From positions 78,398-142,397 of the forward strand of contig NZ_QKMR01000014.1 of the NCBI RefSeq assembly GCF_003208175.1: a DNA stretch of 64,000 nt. Direction: 5' to 3'. The position numbers and the translations under genes were made by a program. Position 1 is the stretch's first letter; each line of letters begins with the position of its first letter. Positions 18,725-27,696 of the stretch are shown here, piece by piece. Below the pieces are notes generated by a model that saw only the letters and a list, made by a program, of their open reading frames with translations, was not told the origin of the DNA and searched no databases. Source of the DNA: Ruminiclostridium sufflavum DSM 19573. Lineage in GTDB: Bacteria > Bacillota > Clostridia > Acetivibrionales > DSM-1351.

Positions 18725-19419
18725 TGAAATTTGAGGTGCTTACACTTTTCCCGGATATATTTAATGCTGTAATGAGAGAGAGCATTGTGGGCCGCGCTCA
18801 GGAAAACGGCATTGTTGAAGTAAACGCTGTAAATATAAGAGACTATTCGAAGGACAAGCATAGAAAGGTTGATGACTATCCTTTTGGCGGAGGCACAGGA
18901 ATGGTTATGACCTGTCAGCCTGTTATAGATGCATATGAAGATCTTACGAAGGATTTGGAAACCAAGCCAAGGGTTATATATATGAGCCCTCAGGGGCGGG
19001 TGCTGACACAGGATATGGCGAAGGAGCTGTCTGAGGAAAAGCATTTGATATTGCTATGCGGCCATTATGAAGGAATTGACGAGAGAATAATTGAAGAAAT
19101 AGTTGATGAGGAGATTTCCATAGGTGATTATGTTCTCACAGGAGGAGAGCTTCCTGCAATGGTGCTCATTGATTGCGTCAGCAGGCTTTTGCAGGGCGTT
19201 TTGGCAAGTGAGGATTCTTACAGCGAGGAATCGCATTTCAATGGATTGCTGGAGTACCCTCAGTATACAAGACCGGCTGATTATAAAGGAAATAAGGTGC
19301 CTGAAATATTGCTTTCAGGACATCATGCAAATATAGAAAAATGGAAAATGGAGCAGTCATTAGAAAGAACAAAATTGAAAAGACCTGATATGTATGAGGC
19401 ATATCAAAAAAAGCTTTAA
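18724..19419 (+). CDS. trmD: tRNA (guanine-N1)-methyltransferase TrmD
   Basis: 231 residues, SPOUT-class enzyme making m1G37 in tRNA. Motifs: VDDYPFGGGTGMVMT, LCGHYEGIDERI and the knotted SAM site SIGDYVLTGGELPAM; the C-terminal domain contains RPADYKGNKVPEILLSGHH. Translationally coupled to rimM by a one-base overlap. Confidence 0.97.
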   Translation: MKFEVLTLFPDIFNAVMRESIVGRAQENGIVEVNAVNIRDYSKDKHRKVDDYPFGGGTGMVMTCQPVIDAYEDLTKDLETKPRVIYMSPQGRVLTQDMAKELSEEKHLILLCGHYEGIDERIIEEIVDEEISIGDYVLTGGELPAMVLIDCVSRLLQGVLASEDSYSEESHFNGLLEYPQYTRPADYKGNKVPEILLSGHHANIEKWKMEQSLERTKLKRPDMYEAYQKKL

Positions 19420-19436
19420 AAACATTAAAATTTACT

Positions 19437-19465
19437 TTGCATTATCCAACAAATTATGTTATAAT
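19437..19465 (+). promoter_or_regulatory. Probable rplS promoter and leader
   Basis: TTGCAT (19437-19442), 17-base spacer, TATAAT (19460-19465). About 70 bases of leader then precede rplS. A leader structure that binds L19 would be expected by analogy with other Firmicutes, but none was verified by eye. Confidence 0.55.
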
Positions 19466-19542
19466 GTGCTTTGTGTGTAATACGGATGGTCCTCTGCACT
19501 TATGATGCATGAACATCTAGGAGAGGGAGGAGGATTTATATT

Positions 19543-19884
19543 ATGGATATATTAAGGTCTATTGAAAGTGAACAAATAAGAGCTGACATTCCAAATTTGG
19601 AAATCGGTGATTTTATCAAGGTTCATGCAAAGATTATAGAAGGAAGCAGGGAAAGAATACAGGTATTCGAAGGAACTGTTATTGCTAAAAAGGGTTCTGG
19701 TTTAAAAGAAACTTTTACAGTAAGAAGAGTATCTTACGGTGTCGGTGTTGAAAGAATTTTCCCCGTAAACTCACCAAGAATTGATCATATTGATGTTGTC
19801 AGAAAAGGTGTTGTCAGAAGAGCTAAGCTATACTATCTGCGTGACAGAGTTGGTAAGGCTGCAAAGATTAAAGAAAAGCTATAA
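19543..19884 (+). CDS. rplS: 50S ribosomal protein L19
   Basis: 113 residues with the L19 hallmarks [20 protein letters not shown] and [15 protein letters not shown]. Start ATG follows GGGAGGAGG. It is separated from trmD by its own promoter and followed by a strong terminator. Confidence 0.97.
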   Translation: MDILRSIESEQIRADIPNLEIGDFIKVHAKIIEGSRERIQVFEGTVIAKKGSGLKETFTVRRVSYGVGVERIFPVNSPRIDHIDVVRKGVVRRAKLYYLRDRVGKAAKIKEKL

Positions 19885-19896
19885 TTTTGAAAGCCG

Positions 19897-19932
19897 AAAA
19901 ACCTGGAGGCATTATTGTCTCTGGGTTTTTTT
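19897..19932 (+). terminator. Terminator after rplS
   Basis: AAAACCTGGAG pairs with CTCTGGGTTTT (two G-T wobbles) across an 11-base loop and is followed by more T. Confidence 0.8.
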
Positions 19933-20013
19933 AGTAAGATATCCATTTGAAAAATTTTAAAATCAGGACTATTTACTGGAAACCTGAGTATTAAAATAAA
20001 ATTATTGTAAAAA

Positions 20014-20042
20014 TTGATTACTTTAATAAAAGATAGTATAAT
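20014..20042 (+). promoter_or_regulatory. Promoter for lepB
   Basis: TTGATT (20014-20019), 17-base spacer, TATAAT (20037-20042), with the lepB start 58 bases further on. Confidence 0.65.
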
Positions 20043-20099
20043 CATTTATGAATAAACTTAAAGCTAGTGTGTTCAAAATAATGACGAGGTGATATTTTA

Positions 20100-20891
20100 A
20101 TGGAAAATAAGAATTCCGAGGGCGGCAAAGATGAAGCTTTAAATGTTGGATTTGATAATGAAGATATCAATGGGAAAAAGGCTTCTGATAATAATAACGG
20201 AAATGATATTAAAAATGATTCTGATATAAAGCCTGCAGAATATAGCGCAGCTGAAATGAGCAGCAATACTGGCGATGAAGCCGGTAAAATAACGAAAAGC
20301 AAAAAGAAAAATTCAATAGGCAGGGAAATTTTAGAGTGGGTTATGGTTATTGTTGCGGCTCTGTTAATATCAATGCTTATTAAGGCATTTATATTCTCAA
20401 CCTACAAGGTAAATATGGTTTCAATGGAAAATACACTTCATGAAGGTCATAATGTAATAGTTTACAAAACCGGTTACTTTTTTAACGAGCCTGAACGCGG
20501 TGATATCATAGTATTTATGCATGAGGAAGGCAAAATCAAGAACTTTATTAAGTATCTGCCTATCAGAAATCCCGGCGAGGTTGACTATATAAAGAGAGTT
20601 ATAGGCTTACCGGGAGATCAGATTGATATACGCGACGGCTCTGTATATCGCAAATCTGAGGGAGAGAGTGATTTTATCAAGCTGGATGAGCCATATACAA
20701 AAACAACTACTGATTCGAAAGGTATGCAGCTTCCTTTTACGGTACCTGAAGGCCAGCTGTTTGTAATGGGCGATAACAGAGGACAGAGTCTTGACTCAAG
20801 ACAGATAGGGACAATTGATATGGATGCTGTTATAGGCAAGGCTGTTTTCCGCATTTGGCCATTTTCTGTATTCGGCGGATTGTATGACTAA
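20100..20891 (+). CDS. lepB: Type I signal peptidase (S26A)
   Basis: 263 residues. An unusually long acidic, Asn-rich cytoplasmic N-terminus (about 75 residues) precedes one membrane segment (residues 80-105) and the outer catalytic domain. Box B reads SMENTL, with the nucleophile Ser; the common Pro after Glu is Asn here. The general-base Lys is in DYIKRVIGLPGDQID and box E is FVMGDNRGQSLDSR. It uses the bacterial Ser-Lys dyad, in contrast to the SipW-type Ser-His enzyme at 30.2 kb. GAGGTGAT precedes the ATG. Placed before rbgA and rnhB as in other Firmicutes. Confidence 0.95.
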   Translation: MENKNSEGGKDEALNVGFDNEDINGKKASDNNNGNDIKNDSDIKPAEYSAAEMSSNTGDEAGKITKSKKKNSIGREILEWVMVIVAALLISMLIKAFIFSTYKVNMVSMENTLHEGHNVIVYKTGYFFNEPERGDIIVFMHEEGKIKNFIKYLPIRNPGEVDYIKRVIGLPGDQIDIRDGSVYRKSEGESDFIKLDEPYTKTTTDSKGMQLPFTVPEGQLFVMGDNRGQSLDSRQIGTIDMDAVIGKAVFRIWPFSVFGGLYD

Positions 20892-20901
20892 CCGTCACGA
20901 T

Positions 20902-20942
20902 AGAACACAGGCGTTTCAAGCCTTTGCAATGATATTTTATAT
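20902..20942. repeat. Possible repeat family fragment R5
   Basis: CGTTTCAAGCCTTTGCAATG followed by ATATTTTATAT resembles the type-A end module without its TCAATTAC tip. An AGAGTTCT/AGAACTCT inverted repeat follows (about 20965-21014). Confidence 0.3.
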
Positions 20943-21046
20943 CTGAGACGATATTTATATACAAGAGTTCTGAGAATGGTAGGAAGTTAGTTGTACCAGA
21001 CTTTAGAACTCTGTTAATTTATTTAAAATTTTACAAAGGAGAATTT

Positions 21047-21937
21047 ATGAATATTCAATGGTTTCCGGGGCATATGGCAAAGACAAGGAGGCTGATTGCC
21101 GAAAATTTAAAGCTTGTGGATGTTATTATAGAACTCCTTGATGCAAGAATACCATTTAGCAGCAGAAATCCAGAAATTAATTCTTTAATAAATAACAAAC
21201 CAAGGCTTGTGGCCTTCAATAAGTCGGATCTGGCAGATGACAAGGTTTCGGGCCAATGGATACAGTGGTATGCGAATCAAGGAATAAAATGTATTTTAAT
21301 TAATTCTATAACCGGTAAGGGACTAAATGAAGTTAAAGCCAGGGCACGTGAAATGATGTCCGAAAAAATTGAACGTGAAAGAGCAAAGGGTAAAATTTTT
21401 ACACCCGTAAAAACTATGGTTGTAGGTATTCCTAATGTCGGAAAATCTTCATTTATAAATAAAATTGTGGGCAGAGCGACAGCCGTGACAGGAGACAGGC
21501 CGGGAGTAACAAGGGGAAAGCAATGGATAAGAATAAATCAGGAAATAGAGCTTTTAGACACACCGGGTATTCTCTGGCCTAAATTTGAAGATCAGGAGGT
21601 TGGCTTGAATCTTGCTTTTACCGGAGCCATTAAGGATGATATAATGGATACATCAGAGGTGGCTATGGAGCTTCTTTACAGGCTTTCACTGCTGTACCCG
21701 AAGGAATTGTATACAAGATTCAAGCTTGAGCCTGCTTCAATCAAAAATCCGGAGCCGCTGGAGCTTTTGGAAACTGTAGGACGCAAGAGAGGCTGTATTA
21801 TATCTAAGGGCCAGATTGACTATTCCAGAATATCCGCAATTGTTCTGGACGAATTCAGAGGCGGAAAAATAGGCAGAATAACGTTGGAAAAGCCGGATGA
21901 GAGAGACTTAAAAGACAGCCAGGAGTTATTTCTTTAA
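21047..21937 (+). CDS. rbgA: Ribosome biogenesis GTPase RbgA (YlqF)
   Basis: 296 residues, a circularly permuted GTPase in which G4 (FNKSD) precedes G1 (GIPNVGKSSFIN) and G3 (LLDTPGILWP). The N-terminus INIQ-type start MNIQWFPGHMAKTRR is diagnostic. RbgA is needed for late assembly of the 50S subunit. The C-terminal helical RNA-binding domain spans residues 215-296. ATG follows AAAGGAG. Terminator at 21989-22021. Confidence 0.95.
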   Translation: MNIQWFPGHMAKTRRLIAENLKLVDVIIELLDARIPFSSRNPEINSLINNKPRLVAFNKSDLADDKVSGQWIQWYANQGIKCILINSITGKGLNEVKARAREMMSEKIERERAKGKIFTPVKTMVVGIPNVGKSSFINKIVGRATAVTGDRPGVTRGKQWIRINQEIELLDTPGILWPKFEDQEVGLNLAFTGAIKDDIMDTSEVAMELLYRLSLLYPKELYTRFKLEPASIKNPEPLELLETVGRKRGCIISKGQIDYSRISAIVLDEFRGGKIGRITLEKPDERDLKDSQELFL

Positions 21938-21988
21938 CACTATCAAAGGGTTAAATATATTTGACAGTTCTTCATAGGTATTGACAAG

Positions 21989-22021
21989 CTCCGGAAACAT
22001 CAATGGGCGTTCCGGATTTTG
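21989..22021 (+). terminator. Terminator after rbgA
   Basis: TCCGGAA (21990-21996) and TTCCGGA (22010-22016), followed by TTTT. Confidence 0.65.
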
Positions 22022-22170
22022 GGGTTTTACACTGGTCAGCACCTGTATTCTGTAGTAAAGTATAATTAATGACAATAGCATAAAATATAAGCTGAGCAGC
22101 GTGAAGCCTTGCTATAGCCTTGCAGAGCTTTGTCATGCCCTTTAACAATACATATTGACAGGAGCAAATA

Positions 22171-22944
22171 ATGGCTAAGCTAACATTAAAGCAGATTCAG
22201 GAACAGGTTCAGGACAAATCAATTCAAGAAGCAATTGATTACCTTATATCTTTGGAGACATGCGGCTCATCAGTGGGCAGGCTGCTTGAGAAATATTACA
22301 GGCTTCGTGAAAAGCATGACAAGGAGACAGAACGCTTGCAAAATATGCTTTCCTATGAGAATAAGGCTATGCAGGAAGGCTGCACCTTGATAGCAGGTGT
22401 GGATGAAGCGGGCAGAGGACCGCTGGCAGGGCCGGTGGTTGCCGCTGCGGTAATTCTTCCGAAGGGCTTGCTGATAGAGGGAGTGAATGACTCTAAAAAA
22501 CTCAGTGAGGCAAAAAGAGAAGCCCTGTTTGAGGTAATAAAGGAAAAAGCTGTTGCATACGGAATTGCGGCAGTTGGCGAAAAGTCTATTGATGATATTA
22601 ACATATTGAATGCCACAAAAAAAGCAATGTTTGATGCAATAAGCCAGCTAAAGCCTTCACCAGACTGTATTCTTTTAGATGCGGTAAGGCTCGAGAATAT
22701 TGATGCGAAGCAGGTGCCTATTATAAAGGGGGACAGCCTGAGCCTTAATATTGCGGCAGCTTCAATATTGGCAAAGGTAACCAGGGACAGATTAATAAGA
22801 GAGTATGATTCAGTATATCCGGAATATGGTTTTGCCGTTCACAAGGGTTATGGAACACCTCAGCATATTTCTGCTATAAAAAAATTCGGACTTTGTCCGA
22901 TACATAGAGTAAGCTTTATAAATGAGTCGTGGCTTTCAGAATGA
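22171..22944 (+). CDS. rnhB: Ribonuclease HII
   Basis: 257 residues. An N-terminal extension of about 70 residues, common in Firmicutes RNase HII, precedes the catalytic fold with IAGVDEAGRGPLAGPVVAAA, KKLSEAKRE and LLDAV. It removes RNA from RNA-DNA hybrids and single ribonucleotides from DNA. ATG follows AGGAG. Conserved rbgA-rnhB neighbourhood. Confidence 0.95.
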   Translation: MAKLTLKQIQEQVQDKSIQEAIDYLISLETCGSSVGRLLEKYYRLREKHDKETERLQNMLSYENKAMQEGCTLIAGVDEAGRGPLAGPVVAAAVILPKGLLIEGVNDSKKLSEAKREALFEVIKEKAVAYGIAAVGEKSIDDINILNATKKAMFDAISQLKPSPDCILLDAVRLENIDAKQVPIIKGDSLSLNIAAASILAKVTRDRLIREYDSVYPEYGFAVHKGYGTPQHISAIKKFGLCPIHRVSFINESWLSE

Positions 22945-23021
22945 TATTATCTGGCAAGCTTCCGCATGAAAAAGCATGAACAAATCAGGCAGTACCGAAA
23001 TATATTGGGAGGTGTCAGCAG

Positions 23022-24953
23022 GTGAGAGTTGATGGATTTTTTTCTTCAGGAGGATTTACACAAAATACCGGCGGAGATATATTGAGCAGGCTAAAACCGG
23101 GAGATACAGTCAGAGCGCAGGTGGTTGAAAATTCAGGCAGTGACCTTGCATTGAAGCTGGCAGACGGCTCTGTTATATCAGCTAGTGCCACGAATCCTCT
23201 TGATGCTGCCGATGGTGAATATGTTAATTTTGTATTCAAGGGCACCGTTGACGGTAAGCCTGTATTCGAGGTTGCAGGCAGAAATGTGCAGCCTCAGGCG
23301 GATACATCCTTTGAAAACATAAAAAACACATTGACTGGACTAAATTTACCGGTTACCGAACAGAATATTGAGCTTGCCCGGGCACTGATTAGGCAGAATG
23401 TCCCCGTTAATTCCGAAAGCATGTCAAAGATAATTAATTTAATGAGCAAAAATACTGAATTAAAGCCGGATTCCGCTGCTTTTTTAACCGGTGCAAATAT
23501 GACAAATGATCAGAATAGCATAGATAAGCTTCAGAATCTTTTAGCCGGCAGACTTAAAATCAGCAATGACATAGGTGAACTGCTTAAGCTTATGGGCAGC
23601 GACGGCAAAAATGCGGCAGAATACGAAAAGCCTGCTGTAATTAACTATATTCTCGGCAGACTTGCTCATGAAATAGCTGCTAAAGGACAAAACCCAGCAA
23701 CAAGTGGTGAGCCTGCAAACAATTCCGCTGCCGTACAGAACAGACAACAGAATATATCCTCAAATGCCGGGACAGTATTAGCTGCGGATTCCTTTTCCAA
23801 GTCATCTGAAAGGTCCTCTCCTTTAAATAATGCTGTCATATCAGGAGAAAATAATATGGCTGATGGCAGTCTCAGTGCTCCCAAGGCCAACAGCCCAGCT
23901 AGTACTGCGGCGGCAGCTGAAAAATTGGTAAGAGGCACCTATATTCAGAATAATACTGCCTCGGACACATCGGAGAATGATACGGTAAATGACAGTAAAA
24001 ATAATTCCGGAGCAGTAAAAGCAGGTACAGACGGAGAAGGGGCAGCTGCCAGTCAGAAGGCTGCTGCTGTATATTCAGGTTTCAAGAACAAGGCTAATAT
24101 GATTGAACAGCAAATCAGCAATTTGTTCAAGGGCGGGGAGCCTCTCGGAAAGGCAGATTTGCCTTTGCTGAAGTCAATCGGCTCACGGGTTGAATATATG
24201 ATTAAAAGCGGTGAAATAACGGCAGATGAGCTTTCAGCGGCAAAGCAGATTGCCGGGGAAATAGATTCCGCAGTTTTTAAAATCATGAAGGGTGAGGAAG
24301 GCTCAAATCTGGCTCAATTGGGTAAAAGCAGCATAAAAGGCTTTGAAAATGCAATAGAAAGTCTTAAAAATTTATTTGTCAGAATAGACGGAAGCAGTGA
24401 CGAGATAAATCCGGTCAAGCTGTATAAAAACATGGAGGATGCTATTCAGACACTTAAAGCAGGTTTGCAGCATATGCCGGTATCAATGCAGGAAGCTGCG
24501 CTGAAAATAATAAGCAATCTGGAAAGCAATATGAATTTTATCAATCAACTGAACAACTACAGCTCATATGTACAGATTCCGCTGAGCATATTTAATCAAA
24601 ATACCACCGGCGAGCTTTATATGCTTAAAAGAGGTTCAAAATCCAAAAAGCTTGATGCCTCCCAGATGACAGTGCTGATATCATTAGATAGCACGAATAT
24701 CGGAAGAATAGACACCCTGCTGAGTGTGGACAAAAAGAATATAAGTACAAACTTCAGACTTGAAAACAGTGAAGTGTTTGATGTGCTGAAGGAGAACCAT
24801 AAGCAGCTTTATACAAGCTTGCTGGAAAAGGGCTACAGGCTTGTTGATTTCACATACAGACTTATGGATGAGCCATTGAATGTTGTAAATTTTGAGGAAG
24901 AGGCAAAAAAAGAATTTATAAAAAGTCCGAATAATATTGATGTATTGGTCTAA
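23022..24953 (+). CDS. YlqG-like protein with FliK-type C-terminal domain
   Basis: 643 residues from a GTG start that follows GGGAGGT. Residues 1-75 form a small basic/beta N-terminal part (ILSRLKPGDTVRAQVVENSG). Residues 215-345 are low complexity, rich in Ser, Ala, Asn and Thr. The C-terminal 100 residues (from LYMLKRGSKSKKLD through MTVLISLDSTNIGRIDTLLS) have the pattern of the flagellar hook-length control domain. Together with the FlhB-C-like gene 61 bases downstream this equals the B. subtilis ylqG-ylqH pair. A role as a substrate-length or export-specificity partner is inferred; no other flagellar gene is in the window. Confidence 0.65.
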   Translation: MRVDGFFSSGGFTQNTGGDILSRLKPGDTVRAQVVENSGSDLALKLADGSVISASATNPLDAADGEYVNFVFKGTVDGKPVFEVAGRNVQPQADTSFENIKNTLTGLNLPVTEQNIELARALIRQNVPVNSESMSKIINLMSKNTELKPDSAAFLTGANMTNDQNSIDKLQNLLAGRLKISNDIGELLKLMGSDGKNAAEYEKPAVINYILGRLAHEIAAKGQNPATSGEPANNSAAVQNRQQNISSNAGTVLAADSFSKSSERSSPLNNAVISGENNMADGSLSAPKANSPASTAAAAEKLVRGTYIQNNTASDTSENDTVNDSKNNSGAVKAGTDGEGAAASQKAAAVYSGFKNKANMIEQQISNLFKGGEPLGKADLPLLKSIGSRVEYMIKSGEITADELSAAKQIAGEIDSAVFKIMKGEEGSNLAQLGKSSIKGFENAIESLKNLFVRIDGSSDEINPVKLYKNMEDAIQTLKAGLQHMPVSMQEAALKIISNLESNMNFINQLNNYSSYVQIPLSIFNQNTTGELYMLKRGSKSKKLDASQMTVLISLDSTNIGRIDTLLSVDKKNISTNFRLENSEVFDVLKENHKQLYTSLLEKGYRLVDFTYRLMDEPLNVVNFEEEAKKEFIKSPNNIDVLV

Positions 24954-25014
24954 AGCAAGCAGCAGGCTTGCCGTTAAGAATAATTATTTTTGAATTTGAA
25001 GGGAAATTGAAGCT

Positions 25015-25317
25015 ATGGCTCAAGACAAAAATAAAGCCAAAAAGGAAATTAAGCATGCCGCAGCCCTGCGTTATTCTCCGGAGACAGATGCGGCACCAAA
25101 GATTATTGCGGCCGGAAAGGGTATATTAGCTGAAAAAATAATAGAAAAGGCGCAGGGGAATGAAATCCCTGTATATAAGGACAGCAATCTGGCAAAAACT
25201 CTGTCAGCTCTCGGTATCGGAAATGAAATTCCGCCGGAGATATATGAGGTGGTTGCAGAAATATTAATATTTATAGGTAGTGTAGATAAAAGCTACGGAG
25301 AAAGATATGACAGATAA
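25015..25317 (+). CDS. Stand-alone FlhB cytoplasmic-domain homologue (YlqH/FlhX type)
   Basis: 100 residues. HAAALRYSPETDAAPKIIAA, GKGILAEKIIEKAQGNEIPV and NLAKTLSALGIGNEIP match the FlhB C-terminal domain from just after its self-cleavage site. The NPTH cleavage motif is absent: the text starts where the freed PTH fragment would. B. subtilis YlqH (FlhX) is such a protein and can partly stand in for the FlhB C-terminus. It overlaps yraN by 11 bases. Confidence 0.85.
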   Translation: MAQDKNKAKKEIKHAAALRYSPETDAAPKIIAAGKGILAEKIIEKAQGNEIPVYKDSNLAKTLSALGIGNEIPPEIYEVVAEILIFIGSVDKSYGERYDR

Positions 25318-25684
25318 TAATACCAGAAAAGTTGGGCATGAAGGTGAAAAAAAAGCTGTTGAATACCTTAAGGAAAATAATTACGAAATTTTAAAAACAA
25401 ATTTCAGAGCCGGCAGAATAGGAGAAATAGATATAATTGCAAAGGAAGCCCAATGCATTTGCTTTATAGAGGTAAAAACGAGAAAATCCCTCCGTTTTGG
25501 TATGCCAAGAGAGGCAGTTACAGTTAGGAAACAGGAAAAAATAAAACTTATTGCTTCGGTATATCTGTCCAATACAGGTAATATGAATCAAAGCGTACGT
25601 TTTGATGTCATAGAAATAAATATGAAAAATAATAATAGTGTAAATGAAATAGAAAATATCAGCATAATTAAAAATGCTTTCTGA
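25307..25684 (+). CDS. YraN (UPF0102) nuclease-fold protein
   Basis: 125 residues with the family signature GRIGEIDIIAKEAQCICFIE followed by VKTR, an arrangement (E-x-D...E-x-K) like restriction-type PD-(D/E)XK nucleases. It is usually encoded beside rnhB, suggesting nucleic acid processing; no activity can be assigned. Starts inside the FlhB-C-like gene with GGAG upstream. Confidence 0.88.
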   Translation: MTDNNTRKVGHEGEKKAVEYLKENNYEILKTNFRAGRIGEIDIIAKEAQCICFIEVKTRKSLRFGMPREAVTVRKQEKIKLIASVYLSNTGNMNQSVRFDVIEINMKNNNSVNEIENISIIKNAF

Positions 25685-25723
25685 TATAAATATATTATAA
25701 TACGTAAACCGGAGGCCAGTTAA

Positions 25724-26662
25724 ATGATAATAGTTGACGCACATTGCGACACAATTACAGCCATAATGGAAAAAGGTGAGGAGTTTTATAAGAATACGGG
25801 ACATATTGATCTGGTCAGATTAAAAAAATATGACGGCTTTGTTCAGTTTTTTGCAGCCTTTATCTCGCCTGCTCATGCTAAAATGGGCGCGCTTCGCCGT
25901 GCTGCTGATATAATTGACAAATTGTACAGGGAAATTGAGGCTAATAAGGATGATATCTTGTTATGCGGTAATTACAACGAAGTTATTTCTGCTGCTGAAA
26001 GGGGAAAAGTAGCAGCCGTCCTTACTATTGAGGGCGGAGATGCATTGGAGGGAAGCCTCTCCGCATTGCGTATGCTGTATAAGCTTGGAGTAAGAGCCCT
26101 TACTCTGACATGGAATTACAGAAACCAGATAGCGGATGGTGTAGCTGATGCCTGTACAGGAGGAGGACTGACTCCCTTCGGTAAGGAGGTTATTGCTGAA
26201 ATGAACGGGCTCGGTATGCTGGTGGATGTTTCTCATTTGTCGGAAGCAGGCTTTTGGGATGTACTTAACATAAGTACGGCACCTATTATTGCGTCCCATT
26301 CAAACGCCAAAAAAATATGTAATCACAGAAGAAATCTTACAGATGAACAGCTTCTGGCATTGAAGAAAAACGGCGGAGTCACAGGAATAAATCTATGCCC
26401 TGATTTTGTGTTAAGTGATGGCAAGGCATCTATTGAGCATGTTATAAAACACATCGAGCATATTATTTCATTGACAGGAGAAGACACGCTGGGGCTTGGT
26501 GCGGATTATGACGGAATCGACACTACTCCGGAAGGTCTGGAGGGGGTACAGTGTATTAACAGCCTGCTGAATGAATTACTTAAGCTTAACTATAGTGAGA
26601 CTTTAGTCAGCAAGATAGCTGGGCAGAATTTTCTTAGAGTAATAAAAAATGTCCTGAAATAA
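25724..26662 (+). CDS. Membrane-dipeptidase family protein (peptidase M19)
   Basis: 312 residues. Zinc ligands of the renal dipeptidase family are visible: DAHCDTI at the start, TIEGGDALEG, LVDVSHLSE, ASHSNAKKICNHRRNL and GLGADYDGID. It hydrolyses dipeptides, including D-residue forms; no signal peptide is seen, so it is probably cytoplasmic. GGAGG precedes ATG. It is convergent with the SipW/TasA locus: only seven bases separate the two stop codons and no terminator is seen there. Confidence 0.9.
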   Translation: MIIVDAHCDTITAIMEKGEEFYKNTGHIDLVRLKKYDGFVQFFAAFISPAHAKMGALRRAADIIDKLYREIEANKDDILLCGNYNEVISAAERGKVAAVLTIEGGDALEGSLSALRMLYKLGVRALTLTWNYRNQIADGVADACTGGGLTPFGKEVIAEMNGLGMLVDVSHLSEAGFWDVLNISTAPIIASHSNAKKICNHRRNLTDEQLLALKKNGGVTGINLCPDFVLSDGKASIEHVIKHIEHIISLTGEDTLGLGADYDGIDTTPEGLEGVQCINSLLNELLKLNYSETLVSKIAGQNFLRVIKNVLK

Positions 26663-26669
26663 GTTTTGG

Positions 26670-26957
26670 CTAAATTTTAACCCAGCTTTTATTTAAATCG
26701 GGGGCTAGATGATTAAAAAATCCAGAATCCTTGCGCTGGTACAGCTTTCCATTGTACTGAACGATATCCCCCTTTTTGTATTCTTTAAAGAGCTCTTTCA
26801 AAAAGCTCCAGTACGGATATTTGCTGATATCATAATATTTAGCGGTGACTGTCACTGTTACAGCGGGAAGAGTTTTTGTGTAAACGGCCATTGTATCTGA
26901 CAAAGCAGAGGCAGCAATACAAATACAAACAGCAAACAAAATGAGCGCTTTTTTCAT
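26670..26957 (-). CDS. Small secreted protein with SipW-type signal junction and CBM5/12-like module
   Basis: 95 residues; start ATG 26957 follows GGAGGT. Signal peptide MKKALILFAVCICIAAS, then TMAVYTKTLPAVTVTVTAK. The YTKTL-x3-T-x2-V-x-AK junction is shared with the TasA-like protein upstream. The rest contains GDIVQYNGKLYQRK ending NKSWVKI, resembling the short chitin/cellulose-binding CBM5/12 fold, which suggests binding to a polysaccharide or matrix. The probable processing enzyme is the SipW homologue at 30.2 kb. No exact family match is claimed. Confidence 0.65.
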   Translation of the reverse strand: MKKALILFAVCICIAASALSDTMAVYTKTLPAVTVTVTAKYYDISKYPYWSFLKELFKEYKKGDIVQYNGKLYQRKDSGFFNHLAPDLNKSWVKI

Positions 26958-27018
26958 GTAAGGTACCTCCTTTGCCATATTTTTGGTGTATACTTATTTA
27001 ACTCAAGGCTAAAATTCT

Positions 27019-27070
27019 AAAAGATAACGGCTGAAACATTGTAGTGTTGACTATATGCTCCAGCCGCTGT
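27019..27070 (-). terminator. Possible terminator after the TasA-like gene
   Basis: On the minus strand CGGCTG (27066-27061) pairs with CAGCCG (27033-27028) with weaker flanking pairs, followed by TTATCTTTTAG. It may reduce read-through into the smaller secreted protein gene. Confidence 0.4.
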
Positions 27071-27095
27071 TATTATTCTTAATTTGCGGTTTTTA

Positions 27096-27644
27096 TTACT
27101 TACGCAGGTTCTGAGTTCCTGTTATAGTAACGCTTATTGCTGTAGCATTACTGTTTTCGGCATTTGCTGTATCAACATTATCTCCGACAAATGAGTTTTT
27201 CCAGTCGGCTACAAGCTTAAGTCTTTGAGTGGTTCTTGTATTGGCTACAAATGCTTTTTCTACGGTAAATGTCATCTGACCGTTTTTAATTACAGTTGTA
27301 CCAAGCTGCTTGTTTGATTCATCATATATGCTTACGTGAAGACCGTCAATTGCTTGCTTGCCTGCTTTCGGAGCTACATTCAGCTGAATTGTCATATCTG
27401 TATCAACCTCATTAACTGTTCCGTCATCTTTAAAGTTCACAACCTCAAAAGCCCATTCCGATTTCTCTGACGGAGCCAATTTTATGTCAGGAAAAACAGT
27501 TTGTTTAGTTCCGATATAAAAGGATTTGGCAGAAACATTTCCGGTAATTGGAGAAAGTGTTTTTGTATAAGTAGCAAAGGTTCCTGCTACTATTGAAGTA
27601 AGAATAGTCAGAATTAATGCGCTCATTATAATAGTTTTTTTCAT
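27096..27644 (-). CDS. TasA/camelysin-like secreted protein
   Basis: 182 residues. Signal peptide MKKTIIMSALILTILTSIV, then AGTFATYTKTLSPITGNVSA, the SipW-dependent type (G-T-F-A followed by an aromatic). The mature part is a predicted beta sandwich like TasA/CalY (APSEKSEWAFEVVNFKDDGT). Relatives form extracellular fibres in biofilm matrix; fibre formation here is inferred. GGAGG precedes ATG, and it has its own strong promoter at 27697-27725, so it can be made in excess over the secretion genes upstream. Confidence 0.8.
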   Translation of the reverse strand: MKKTIIMSALILTILTSIVAGTFATYTKTLSPITGNVSAKSFYIGTKQTVFPDIKLAPSEKSEWAFEVVNFKDDGTVNEVDTDMTIQLNVAPKAGKQAIDGLHVSIYDESNKQLGTTVIKNGQMTFTVEKAFVANTRTTQRLKLVADWKNSFVGDNVDTANAENSNATAISVTITGTQNLRK

Positions 27645-27696
27645 TTTAACCCTCCGTATAGTGTAATTGGTTTACATAACATCCACAACACTTATT

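Noticed and set aside
20100..20891. SMENTL in signal peptidase LepB as evidence of inactivity
   Set aside because: The nucleophile Ser and the base Lys are both present; the Pro-to-Asn change alone does not imply loss of activity.
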